From the NCBI RefSeq assembly GCF_020099395.1, contig NZ_CP083590.1, positions 2,542,001-2,606,000 on the forward strand: a DNA stretch of 64,000 nt, in the 5' to 3' direction. The translations under genes were made by a program, and so were the position numbers. This stretch comes from Streptomyces mobaraensis (GTDB lineage: Bacteria > Actinomycetota > Actinomycetes > Streptomycetales > Streptomycetaceae). The first letter of the stretch is position 1. Each line of letters begins with the position of its first letter. Positions 35,211 to 42,526 of this stretch are shown piece by piece. The notes below the pieces were generated by a model. The model ran no database searches. It was not told the DNA's origin and saw only the letters and a list, made by a program, of their open reading frames with translations.

Positions 35211-36671
35211 GTGAGTGACACCCCATTCGGATTCAATCTTCCGCCGGAGGAGCCGGAGGACGGCGACAACGGCAAGAAGAAGGGCGGTGACCAGGGTGGC
35301 CGTGGCCAGGATCCGGCGAACCCGTTCGGATTCGGTTCCGGAGCGGGCGGCGCGGACAATCCCTTCGCCGCGCTGTTCGGCGGTGGCGGGAACCCGGCCT
35401 TCGGGGGCATGAACCCCGGCGACCTGGGCGCCGCCTTCCAGCAGCTCGGCCAGATGCTCTCGTACGAGGGCGGCCCGGTGAACTGGGACATGGCCAAGGA
35501 CATCGCGCGGCAGACCGTCGCGCAGGGCACCGCCGACGGCTCCAAGGACGCCAGCGTCTCGGCCGGCGAGCGGGCCGCGGTCCAGGAGGCCGTCCGGCTG
35601 GCCGACCTCTGGCTGGACGGCGTGACCTCGCTCCCGTCGGGCTCCGGCACCGCCGTGGCGTGGAGCCGCGCGGAGTGGGTCGAGGCGACCCTGCCGGTGT
35701 GGCGGGAGCTGGTCGACCCGGTCGCCGAGCGCGTCGGCTCCGCCATGGGCGACGTACTGCCCGAGGAGATGCAGGCCATGGCCGGACCGCTGCTGGGCAT
35801 GATGCGCAGCATGGGCGGCGCCATGTTCGGTACGCAGATCGGCCAGGCCGTCGGCGTGCTGGCGGGCGAGGTCGTGGGCTCCACCGACATCGGCCTGCCG
35901 CTGGGCCCGGCCGGCAAGGCGGCCCTGCTGCCGGTGAACGTCGAGGCGTTCGGTTCCGGCCTCGGGGTGCCGCAGGAGGAGGTGCGCCTGTACCTGGCGC
36001 TGCGCGAGGCCGCCCACCAGCGCCTGTTCGCGCACGTGCCGTGGCTGCGCTCGCACCTCTTCGGTGCCGTCGAGGGCTACGCCCGGGGCATCAAGGTGGA
36101 CACCTCCAAGCTGGAGGACGTCGTCGGCCAGCTCGATCCCACGCGGCCCGAGCAGATGCAGGAGGCGCTCCAGCAGGGCATGTTCCAGCCGGAGGACTCG
36201 CCGGAGCAGAAGGCGGCCCTGGCCCGGCTGGAGACCGCGCTGGCGCTGGTCGAGGGCTGGGTGGACGCCGTCGTGCACGCGGCCGCGGCGCCGCACCTGC
36301 CGTCCGCCGGGGCGCTGCGCGAGACGCTGCGCCGCCGCCGGGCGACCGGCGGCCCGGCCGAGCAGACCTTCGCGACCCTGATCGGCCTGGAGCTCCGCCC
36401 GCGCCGGCTGCGCGACGCGTCGCGGCTGTGGGCCTCCCTCACCGACGCGCGCGGCGCCGACGGCCGGGACGCGCTGTGGGAGCACCCGGACATGCTGCCG
36501 ACCGCCGGGGACCTGGACGACCCGGACGGCTTCGTCCACCGGGAGCACCTGGACTTCTCCGAGCTCGACAAGATGCTCGGCGAGGCGGCCGGGGGCGGTC
36601 AGGACAAGGGCAAGCCGGACCTGAGGAAGGACTCCGAGGACGGCCGGGGGAACGGCGAGGACGGCGCGTGA
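35211..36671 (+). CDS. DUF2342/zinc-dependent metalloprotease-like protein
   Basis: The 486-residue protein has a disordered Gly/Asp/Phe-rich N-terminus (NPFGFGSGAGGADNPFAALFGGGG). A long helical domain of the actinobacterial putative-hydrolase family annotated as zinc-dependent metalloprotease follows. The segment EEVRLYLALREAAHQRLFAHVPWLR carries the E-x-x-H-x-x-L-F pattern seen in the family. I see no classical HExxH, so proteolytic activity is uncertain. The stop overlaps the start of the NUDIX gene by four bases (GTGA), so the two are coupled. Confidence 0.78.
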   Translation: MSDTPFGFNLPPEEPEDGDNGKKKGGDQGGRGQDPANPFGFGSGAGGADNPFAALFGGGGNPAFGGMNPGDLGAAFQQLGQMLSYEGGPVNWDMAKDIARQTVAQGTADGSKDASVSAGERAAVQEAVRLADLWLDGVTSLPSGSGTAVAWSRAEWVEATLPVWRELVDPVAERVGSAMGDVLPEEMQAMAGPLLGMMRSMGGAMFGTQIGQAVGVLAGEVVGSTDIGLPLGPAGKAALLPVNVEAFGSGLGVPQEEVRLYLALREAAHQRLFAHVPWLRSHLFGAVEGYARGIKVDTSKLEDVVGQLDPTRPEQMQEALQQGMFQPEDSPEQKAALARLETALALVEGWVDAVVHAAAAPHLPSAGALRETLRRRRATGGPAEQTFATLIGLELRPRRLRDASRLWASLTDARGADGRDALWEHPDMLPTAGDLDDPDGFVHREHLDFSELDKMLGEAAGGGQDKGKPDLRKDSEDGRGNGEDGA

Positions 36672-37210
36672 GCCTTCGCCTTCGGGAGGACGCGGAGCGG
36701 GTGCTCAAGGAGTGGCCCGCTCCGCCCGGTGACGCGCAGCAGGAAGCGCTGCGGCTCGCGTACCTGGAGCACCTGGCCGGCCACCCGGACGGCATGTGGA
36801 AGGCGTGCCGGGACGGCCACGTCACGGCCAGCGCCCTGGTGGTGGACCCGTCCCGCGGCCGGGTGCTGCTGACGCTCCACCGCAAGCTGGGGATGTGGCT
36901 GCAGATGGGCGGCCACTGCGAGCCGGAGGACGCCACGCTGGCGGCGGCCGCGCTGCGCGAGGCCACGGAGGAGTCGGGCATCGCGAGCGGGCTGGCCCTG
37001 CTGCCGGGCGGCCCGGTCCGGCTGGACCGGCACCACACGCCCTGCGCCTGGCACTTGGACGTGCAGTACGCGGCGCTGGCGCCGGAGGGCGCCGAGGCGG
37101 CGATCAGCGACGAGTCGCTGGACCTGCGGTGGTTCGGCTACGACGAGGTGGCCTCGGTGGCCGACGCGTCGGTGGTACGGCTGGTGGAGCGGGTGCGGGC
37201 GCTGGTGTAG
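36668..37210 (+). CDS. NUDIX hydrolase
   Basis: A 180-residue NUDIX-domain protein. The box reads GGHCEPEDATLAAAALREATEESGI, a good match to Gx5Ex7REUxEExGU apart from spacing at the start. It follows a strand HRKLGMWLQMGG. An N-terminal helical segment of about 45 residues precedes the domain. Substrate unknown; the HHTPCAWHLDVQY segment is typical of the group annotated as MutT-like pyrophosphohydrolases. It is translationally coupled to the DUF2342 gene. Confidence 0.85.
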   Translation: MSLRLREDAERVLKEWPAPPGDAQQEALRLAYLEHLAGHPDGMWKACRDGHVTASALVVDPSRGRVLLTLHRKLGMWLQMGGHCEPEDATLAAAALREATEESGIASGLALLPGGPVRLDRHHTPCAWHLDVQYAALAPEGAEAAISDESLDLRWFGYDEVASVADASVVRLVERVRALV

Positions 37211-37316
37211 GCGCCGTGCCGCCGGAGTGGGCGGCGTCCCGCTCCGGTTCCGCTCTGCCTCTGCCACGCTTCCCCGGTCTCCCGGGCCTTCCCGTCCTTT
37301 CCCGCCGCCCGGGGGC

Positions 37317-37940
37317 TCATTCGCTGCGGGCGGCGGGGAGGTGCGGCAGCCGGCCGGCGGCGACGACACCCTCCAGGTAGCCCCGCGCGCGCTCGGTGCG
37401 CGGGTACGCCTCCAGGAGCCGCCAGAAGGCGGGCCCGTGCCCGGGGACGAGCAGGTGCGCCAGCTCGTGCAGGAGGACGTAGTCCACGACGTACTCGGGC
37501 ATGCCCTGCAGCCGGTGCGAGAGGCGGATACTGCCCTCGGCGGGGGTGCAGGAGCCCCAGCGGGTGTTCTGGTTGGTGACCCAGCGGACGCTGTCGGGCC
37601 GGGCCCGGCCGCCGAGGTACTGCCCGGAGAGGCGCTCCGCCCGTTCCGCGAGCTCGGCGTCGCCGAGTATCCGCTTGCTCTCCTGGGCCGCGAGCCGGTC
37701 GAGCATCACGGACACCCACCGCTTCTCCTCGGCGTCCGACATGCGGGCCGGGATGAGGACCACCGTGCGGTCGCCCTCGCGGTAGGCGGAGACGGTTCTG
37801 CGCCGGCGCGCGCTCCGGCGGACCTCCACCGGGCGGGTCTCGGCCGCCGGGAACGCCTCCGTCCCCAGGAAGGGCGGGCCGAGCGGGCTCGGCCCGCCGC
37901 GCGGTGGTCGTGCGGCACTGTGCAGGGGGTCGACGGGCAC
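37317..37940 (-). CDS. YgjP/DUF45-type zinc metallopeptidase
   Basis: The 207-residue protein carries the gluzincin motif HELAHLLVPGHGPAFWRLLEAYP, with HExxH followed by a third His as in the YgjP (M48-like) family. The preceding family signature is TRWGSC-TPAEGSIRLSHRL. There is no signal peptide. The N-terminal 45 residues are Pro/Arg-rich and probably disordered. The start is a GTG at 37940. It is divergent from the RRE/E1-like gene. The target is unknown. Confidence 0.85.
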   Translation of the reverse strand: MPVDPLHSAARPPRGGPSPLGPPFLGTEAFPAAETRPVEVRRSARRRRTVSAYREGDRTVVLIPARMSDAEEKRWVSVMLDRLAAQESKRILGDAELAERAERLSGQYLGGRARPDSVRWVTNQNTRWGSCTPAEGSIRLSHRLQGMPEYVVDYVLLHELAHLLVPGHGPAFWRLLEAYPRTERARGYLEGVVAAGRLPHLPAARSE

Positions 37941-38156
37941 GCCACGACGTTACCCCGTCGGCGGCGCGGGAAGTCCCGCCGTCGCCCGGCCGTCGGTGAT
38001 TCCCCACCTCATCACGGCACTAGTACGACTATCAGTCCGTGCCTGTGGACAACTTCGCGCGGCCATCGGCGCCGCCGTGCATGCTGGGTCCACCGGCGGC
38101 GGACGGCGGCTCCGGCGGCGGGACGGACGGCGTGTGCCGGGCGACGAGGGGGAGCC

Positions 38157-39437
38157 ATGGTGGGGACGGACGGCGGGTGCGGGCTCGCGGTGCTGGAAAG
38201 CACGGAGAGCCTGGACAGGACGGAGAGCGCGGACGGGGCCGGGGACGCGGTGGTCGAGGGCGCGGGCGGGGCCGAGGGGGCGCATCCGATGGTGAAGCCC
38301 GCCCTGCGGCGGGCCTGGCGCCACCGGGACGTCCTCCAGCTCGGGATGACGCGGGCTCACGCGAGGGTGGTGGGTCCGGTGGACACGGCGACGGCGTCGT
38401 TCCTCGGTCTGCTCGACGGCACGCGCGGGCTGCCGCTGCTCCGGGCGGAGGCGGCGGCCATGGGGCTCCCGGAGGGCCGGGCGGACGCGTTGGTGGAGCG
38501 GCTGTCCCGGGCCGGGGTGCTGGACGACGCGCGCGGCGGGGGCCGGGGAGGCGCCGCACTGCGGAGCCGGGGCCCCGCCCTGGAGCGGCTGCGGCCCGAC
38601 CTGGCCTCCCTGTCCGTACTGCATCCGGCACCGGGGGCGGCGATGGGGCTGATGGCCGCGCGGCAGGCGAGACGGGTGCAGGTGCGGGGCGCGGGCCGGG
38701 TGGGCGCCGCGGTGGCCGCCCTGCTGTCGGCGTGCGGGGTGGGGCAGGTGGACGTGCTCGACGGCGGGTACGTCGAGCCCTGGGACGTGAGCCCCTGCGG
38801 GGTGGGCGCGGAGCGGACGGGCGAAAGGCGGGACGCGGCGGCCCGGCGGGCGGTGCGGGAGGCGGCGCCGGTGCCCCGGCCGAGGACGCGGGCGCGGGAG
38901 CGGGCGGACGGGTCCGGGGCCGGGGAGTTCGCGCCTCCGCTGGCCCTGACGGTGTTCGCGCCCCGGGACGGGGTCGCGGTGTGGGCGCCCGATCCGGCGG
39001 GGGCCCGGGAGGCGATGGCGGCGGGGACGCCCCATCTGTACGCGGGGGTGGCGGAGGCCACGGGAGTGGTCGGTCCGTTGGTGCTGCCGGGGCGGTCGGC
39101 GTGCGCCGAGTGCCTGGCGCTGGGACGGGCGGAGCGGGACGCGGCCTGGCCCCGGATGGTCGCCCAGTGGAAGTCCGGCCGACGGGCGGAGGTACCGTCT
39201 TGCGACATGGCACTGGCCACGGTCGTGGCGGGACTGACCGTGTCGTGGGCGCTCGCGTTCCTCGACGGTGGGTCCGCGGCGGGTGTGGGGGCACGCCTGG
39301 AGCTGGCTCTGCCGGGTCCGGACTGGTCACCGCGTCCGATCGAGCCGCATCCGCGGTGTCCGTGCGGCGCGGTGCGGTCCCCCGAAGGGGGTGGCGCCCG
39401 GGCGGCGGGGGCCCCGCACGGGACAATGCCCGGGTAA
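38157..39437 (+). CDS. ThiF/E1-like protein with an RRE-like N-terminus (TOMM cyclodehydratase-like)
   Basis: The 426-residue protein has two recognisable parts. Residues about 45-130 (KPALRRAWRHRDVLQLG...FLGLLDGTRGLPLLRAEA...LVERLSRAGVLDD) resemble the winged-helix leader-peptide-binding domain (RRE) of RiPP cyclodehydratase E1 proteins. The rest is an E1/ThiF Rossmann fold with GAGRVGAAVAALLSACGVGQVDVLDGGYVEPWDV, then two cysteine pairs (CAEC and CPCG) that could hold zinc. The Arg and Asn that normally contact ATP after the DxxxVexxN segment are replaced, so adenylation may be lost. No YcaO gene or precursor peptide is visible nearby. GAGGGGGAG precedes the ATG. The ABC1 kinase gene starts 42 bases after the stop. 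Confidence 0.68.
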   Translation: MVGTDGGCGLAVLESTESLDRTESADGAGDAVVEGAGGAEGAHPMVKPALRRAWRHRDVLQLGMTRAHARVVGPVDTATASFLGLLDGTRGLPLLRAEAAAMGLPEGRADALVERLSRAGVLDDARGGGRGGAALRSRGPALERLRPDLASLSVLHPAPGAAMGLMAARQARRVQVRGAGRVGAAVAALLSACGVGQVDVLDGGYVEPWDVSPCGVGAERTGERRDAAARRAVREAAPVPRPRTRARERADGSGAGEFAPPLALTVFAPRDGVAVWAPDPAGAREAMAAGTPHLYAGVAEATGVVGPLVLPGRSACAECLALGRAERDAAWPRMVAQWKSGRRAEVPSCDMALATVVAGLTVSWALAFLDGGSAAGVGARLELALPGPDWSPRPIEPHPRCPCGAVRSPEGGGARAAGAPHGTMPG

Positions 39438-39479
39438 CCGCCGTCCGCGGCCTGGCCGTTCAGCTAGTTGGAGGGGCGC

Positions 39480-40844
39480 ATGTCTGATCTACCGCGCAAG
39501 GCGGTCGCTCGTACCGCCAAGTTGGCCGCGCTGCCCTTGGGGTTCGCCGGACGCACCGCGCTCGGGCTCGGCAAACGCATCGGCGGACGGCCGGCGGAGA
39601 AGATCGCCGCGGAGTTGCAGCAGCGCACCGCCGAGCAGCTGTTCGCCACGCTGGGCCAGCTCAAGGGCGGGGCGATGAAGCTCGGCCAGGCGCTGTCCGT
39701 CTTCGAGTCGGCGCTCCCGGAGCAGGTGGCGAGCCCCTACCGGGCGGCGCTGACCAAGCTCCAGGAGGCGGCGCCCCCGATGCCGGTGAAGTCGGTGCAC
39801 GCGGCCCTGGCGGAGCGGCTGGGCGAGGACTGGCGGGACCTGTTCGAGGAGTTCGACGACAAGCCGGCCGCCGCGGCGTCGATCGGGCAGGTGCACCGGG
39901 CGGTCTGGCACGACGGGCGTGAGGTCGCGGTCAAGGTGCAGTACCCGGGGGCCGGGGAGGCACTGCTGTCCGACCTCACCCAACTGGGCCGCTTCGCCCG
40001 GCTGCTGGGGCCGCTGGTCCCGGGCATGGACATCAAGCCCCTGATCACCGAGTTGCGGGACCGGGTATCCGAGGAGCTGGACTACGGGCTGGAGGCACGC
40101 GCCCAGGCAGCCCACGCCCGGGAGTTCACCGGGGACGCGGACGTCGTCGTCCCGGACGTGGTGCACCACACCGATCAAGTCCTGGTGACGGAGTGGCTGG
40201 AGGGGGTGCCGTTGTCCGAGGTGATAGCGGACGGCACCCGGGAGCAGCGGGACCGGGCCGGGCAGTTGCTGGCGCGCTTCCTGTTCTCCGGAGCGGCTCG
40301 TACCGGGCTGCTGCACGCCGATCCGCACCCGGGGAACTTCCGGCTGCTGACCGGAGGCGCGCCCGACGGCCCGGCCGAGAAGTGGCGGCTGGGCGTGCTG
40401 GACTTCGGCACGGTGGACCGGCTGCCGCAGGGGCTGCCGCCGGAGATCGGGACGGCGCTGCGGCTGACGCTGGAGGGCGACGCGGAGGCGGTCCACGAGC
40501 TGCTGCGGGACGAGGGGTTCGTCAAGCCGGGGATCGACCTCGACCCGGGCGCGGTGCTCGACTATCTGCTGCCGATCATCGAGCCGGCTCAGGCGGAGGA
40601 GTTCACCTTCACGCGGGACTGGATGCGCGCGCAGGCGACGCGGATCGCGGACCCGCGCTCCCCCGCCTACCAGTTGGCCCGTCAGCTCAATCTGCCGCCG
40701 GCGTATCTGCTGATCCACCGGGTCACCACCAGCACCATAGGGGTGCTCTGCCAACTGGGCGCGACCGTGCGGCTGCGTGACGAGATGGAGGCGTGGGTCC
40801 CGGGGTTCGCGGCCGAGAGCCGGAGCCAGGAGACCCCCGCCTGA
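39480..40844 (+). CDS. ABC1/ADCK/UbiB-family atypical kinase
   Basis: The 454-residue protein has all the ABC1 hallmarks: the KxGQ motif (KGGAMKLGQALSVFES), the Ala-rich loop (KPAAAASIGQVHRA) in place of a glycine loop, the VAVKVQYPG lysine, the HADPHPGNF catalytic loop and the metal-binding DFG (LDFGTVDRL). ABC1 proteins support quinone and lipid metabolism by ATP-dependent steps; actinobacterial members are not well characterised. GGAGGGG precedes the ATG at 39480. It follows the E1-like gene by 42 bases and probably shares its transcript. Confidence 0.9.
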   Translation: MSDLPRKAVARTAKLAALPLGFAGRTALGLGKRIGGRPAEKIAAELQQRTAEQLFATLGQLKGGAMKLGQALSVFESALPEQVASPYRAALTKLQEAAPPMPVKSVHAALAERLGEDWRDLFEEFDDKPAAAASIGQVHRAVWHDGREVAVKVQYPGAGEALLSDLTQLGRFARLLGPLVPGMDIKPLITELRDRVSEELDYGLEARAQAAHAREFTGDADVVVPDVVHHTDQVLVTEWLEGVPLSEVIADGTREQRDRAGQLLARFLFSGAARTGLLHADPHPGNFRLLTGGAPDGPAEKWRLGVLDFGTVDRLPQGLPPEIGTALRLTLEGDAEAVHELLRDEGFVKPGIDLDPGAVLDYLLPIIEPAQAEEFTFTRDWMRAQATRIADPRSPAYQLARQLNLPPAYLLIHRVTTSTIGVLCQLGATVRLRDEMEAWVPGFAAESRSQETPA

Positions 40845-40895
40845 TCGTGCGGGCCGGGGCGGGATGCCGCGGCCCGTGCGGGGCGGGCCCCGGGG

Positions 40896-41102
40896 TCACC
40901 ACCAGGAGGAGTCGAGGCGGCCCTCGATCGCCCTGATGTTGGCCCGGGCGCAGTCGTCGCAGAAGTAGCGGCGGGCGCCGTTCTCGACGGAGCAGGTCCA
41001 GGTCGGCGGGGGGCCGTCGGCGGTGGTGCCACAGCGGGCACACATGACGGGGCCGGGGTTCTCGGGGTCCAACTGCGCTGCGTCAGGCGTCTTCTGGTCC
41101 AC
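40896..41102 (-). CDS. Small zinc-ribbon protein
   Basis: The 68-residue protein carries two CxxC pairs (MCARCGTT and YFCDDCARAN), the classical four-cysteine zinc ribbon, and ends in a helix (IRAIEGRLDSSWW). Such proteins are widespread in actinobacteria and unassigned. The start is uncertain: the GTG at 41102 gives a sensible product but its SD is nearly adjacent, so it could be leaderless. It is convergent with the ABC1 kinase gene. Confidence 0.7.
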   Translation of the reverse strand: MDQKTPDAAQLDPENPGPVMCARCGTTADGPPPTWTCSVENGARRYFCDDCARANIRAIEGRLDSSWW

Positions 41103-41157
41103 TCCCAGACGATATCCCCGTGAACGGCCGGTGGCCGTCCGACGCACCCCGACGCAC

Positions 41158-41189
41158 CGAGGGGCCGGTCCGTTCGGACCGGCCCCTCG
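41158..41189 (-). terminator. Hairpin terminator after the wblC-coupled gene
   Basis: A 14-base perfect stem (CGAGGGGCCGGTCC) surrounds a GTTC loop, 28 bases after the stop at 41217. It ends the wblC transcript and separates it from the zinc-ribbon gene. Confidence 0.8.
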
Positions 41190-41216
41190 GCTCACCAAGC
41201 GTTGCCCGGCCGCCTT

Positions 41217-41543
41217 CTACTGCATGACGGCCATGGCCAAGGCCCTGCGGGCACGCAGCGAAGCGCGCTCGGCACGGCGCTGCATCCGGCGGGCCGTGGC
41301 GAGCCGGACGGCGGTGCGTTCCGACTCGGCCTCGCGGAGGCGCTCGTGCATATGCGCGCGGGCCAGGATTTCTGGGATGAGTTGCATTTCGAGGTTCCTG
41401 TTCTGACGCGAGACGATCGCGCCGGAGGTATCACGTACGGAGAGGGCGGAGCCGGCCGGCTCGGGGGACGGGCGCTGCATCGTCGGGTCCTGCTTCTTGG
41501 GGTCGTGCGTCACGGGGCGGTCGATGGTGCCGTGGAGGTTCAT
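41217..41543 (-). CDS. Small basic helical protein translationally coupled to wblC
   Basis: A 108-residue protein of unknown function. Its ATG (41543) overlaps the wblC stop by four bases (ATGA), so it is made whenever WblC is. The first half is polar. The second half is a long amphipathic, Arg/Glu-rich helix (ILARAHMHERLREAESERTAVRLATARRMQRRAERASLRARRALA), possibly a coiled coil or RNA binder. No known domain is apparent. Co-expression with WblC suggests a part in the antibiotic or stress response; this is inference from context only. A terminator follows. Confidence 0.72.
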   Translation of the reverse strand: MNLHGTIDRPVTHDPKKQDPTMQRPSPEPAGSALSVRDTSGAIVSRQNRNLEMQLIPEILARAHMHERLREAESERTAVRLATARRMQRRAERASLRARRALAMAVMQ

Positions 41544-41911
41544 GCGGCGACCGGGTTCTTGCGCGGGCGACCACGGGGACGCTTGCGGGCCACGACGACG
41601 CCCTGGACGAAGAGCTCTCCGCCCCAGACACCCCACGGCTCGCGGCGGTCCTTCGCCCCGGCGAGGCAGGCCTCACGCAGCGGGCAGGTCTGGCAGAGCG
41701 ACTTGGCGTACTCGACGTCGGCCGGGGACTCGGCGAAGAAGACCTCGGGGTCGTAGGTGCGGCACGGCACGGGGGTGCCGAGGTTCTCGATCGCGTCGTC
41801 GAGGTCGGTGAGCGCGGTGAGCGGAGCGAGGGGGGTCAAGGAGTCCTCCGTGGGGACGGGCGGGGGGATCAGGTCGGTGGCTACTGACGGGGTGTGTGCC
41901 TTGATGTGCAC
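41540..41911 (-). CDS. wblC: WhiB7-type iron-sulfur transcription activator
   Basis: The 123-residue WhiB-family protein has the four-cysteine [4Fe-4S] site (PVPCRTYDPEVFF, SLCQTCPLREACLAG), the WhiB GVWGGE turn and a C-terminal AT-hook (RGRPRKN). The AT-hook identifies the WhiB7/WblC group, which activates intrinsic antibiotic resistance with the housekeeping sigma factor. The GTG at 41911 follows a GAGGA 9 bases upstream and matches the S. coelicolor N-terminus as I recall it. A long leader with a uORF and an intrinsic terminator precedes the gene, and a coupled small gene follows it. Confidence 0.93.
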   Translation of the reverse strand: MHIKAHTPSVATDLIPPPVPTEDSLTPLAPLTALTDLDDAIENLGTPVPCRTYDPEVFFAESPADVEYAKSLCQTCPLREACLAGAKDRREPWGVWGGELFVQGVVVARKRPRGRPRKNPVAA

Positions 41912-41973
41912 GGTGTGTGTTCCTCGTCTGTGTTGTCCGGCTGGTGGCCGGGCTGGGTCCCCCTGCCGGGGGG

Positions 41974-42016
41974 CAAACAAAAGGGCCGCGGATCCCGGTG
42001 TGGGTTCCGCGGCCCT
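41974..42016 (-). terminator. Attenuator (intrinsic terminator) in the wblC leader
   Basis: On the minus strand AGGGCCGCGGA (42016-42006) and TCCGCGGCCCT (41992-41982) form an 11-base perfect stem around a 13-base loop, followed by TTTTGTTTG. It lies between the uORF stop (42042) and the wblC GTG, so read-through controls wblC. Such attenuation by a terminator is known for wblC/whiB7 leaders. Confidence 0.88.
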
Positions 42017-42041
42017 GGAAGGTGCCGACCTGATCTGCCGA

Positions 42042-42368
42042 TCAGGCTGGATCTCTCCAGGGTTCGAGCCCACGGAAGGCCCACATCGTGTGGTGCTGGT
42101 ACTGCTTGGTCCGGGATCCGGCGCCGTCGGTCTCCGCCGCGATGGCACGGACCCGTGCCACTGCTGCCGCTTCCGCCACCTCAGGCGCCTTGGTCGGTCG
42201 CTCATTGCCCAGCACCGACTCGGAGAGCGGCAGCTTGGCGAGGGACAGACCGGTGCCCTGGACGGAACCGAACGACGGCGCGGCGATGATGCCGGCCTCA
42301 ATGCCGAGGGAACGCGTGGCGAAGACCGGGCGATCGGTCATTTTGTTGCTGGTGATGAAGCTGATCAT
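42042..42368 (-). CDS. Upstream ORF of the wblC leader (putative attenuation peptide)
   Basis: A 108-codon frame with a strong site (GAGAGGAGGCGAGACC before ATG 42368). It begins MISFITSNKMTDRPVFATRS. The middle is Ala/Glu/Val-rich, and the end (KQYQHHTMWAFRGLEPW) is rich in aromatic and polar residues. The stop lies 26 bases ahead of the terminator stem. Slow or stalled ribosomes on this frame could prevent terminator formation when translation inhibitors are present, as described for wblC leaders. It may be a stable protein or only a sensor; I favour a sensor role. Confidence 0.65.
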   Translation of the reverse strand: MISFITSNKMTDRPVFATRSLGIEAGIIAAPSFGSVQGTGLSLAKLPLSESVLGNERPTKAPEVAEAAAVARVRAIAAETDGAGSRTKQYQHHTMWAFRGLEPWRDPA

Positions 42369-42487
42369 TGGTCTCGCCTCCTCTCGGCGTCTCGGGACGG
42401 GCCGTGGCCCGTCATGTTCGGTTTGAGTACAGCAGTACAGCACGGAACCAACGGATCCCGCGAGGGGCCGTTGCTTTCCTGCTCGGA

Positions 42488-42526
42488 AGGCTATGGGTAG
42501 GCCGTCCACGCACGCAAACTATTTTT
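42488..42526 (-). promoter_or_regulatory. Candidate WblC-autoregulated promoter of wblC
   Basis: On the minus strand an A/T-rich tract (AAAAATAG, 42526-42519) sits just upstream of a -35-like TTGCGT (42517-42512) and an 18-base-spaced TAGCCT (42493-42488). A/T-rich DNA next to the -35 is the known mark of WhiB7/WblC promoters. It overlaps the stop of the preceding uvrD2 gene. Initiation near 42481 would give a leader of about 570 bases. A second possible start (TTGGTT-16-TACTCA, about 42424-42451) lacks the A/T tract. Confidence 0.5.

Noticed and set aside
42424..42451. TTGGTT-16-TACTCA as the wblC promoter
   Set aside because: Possible, but it lacks the A/T-rich block that marks WblC promoters, so I preferred the upstream pair.
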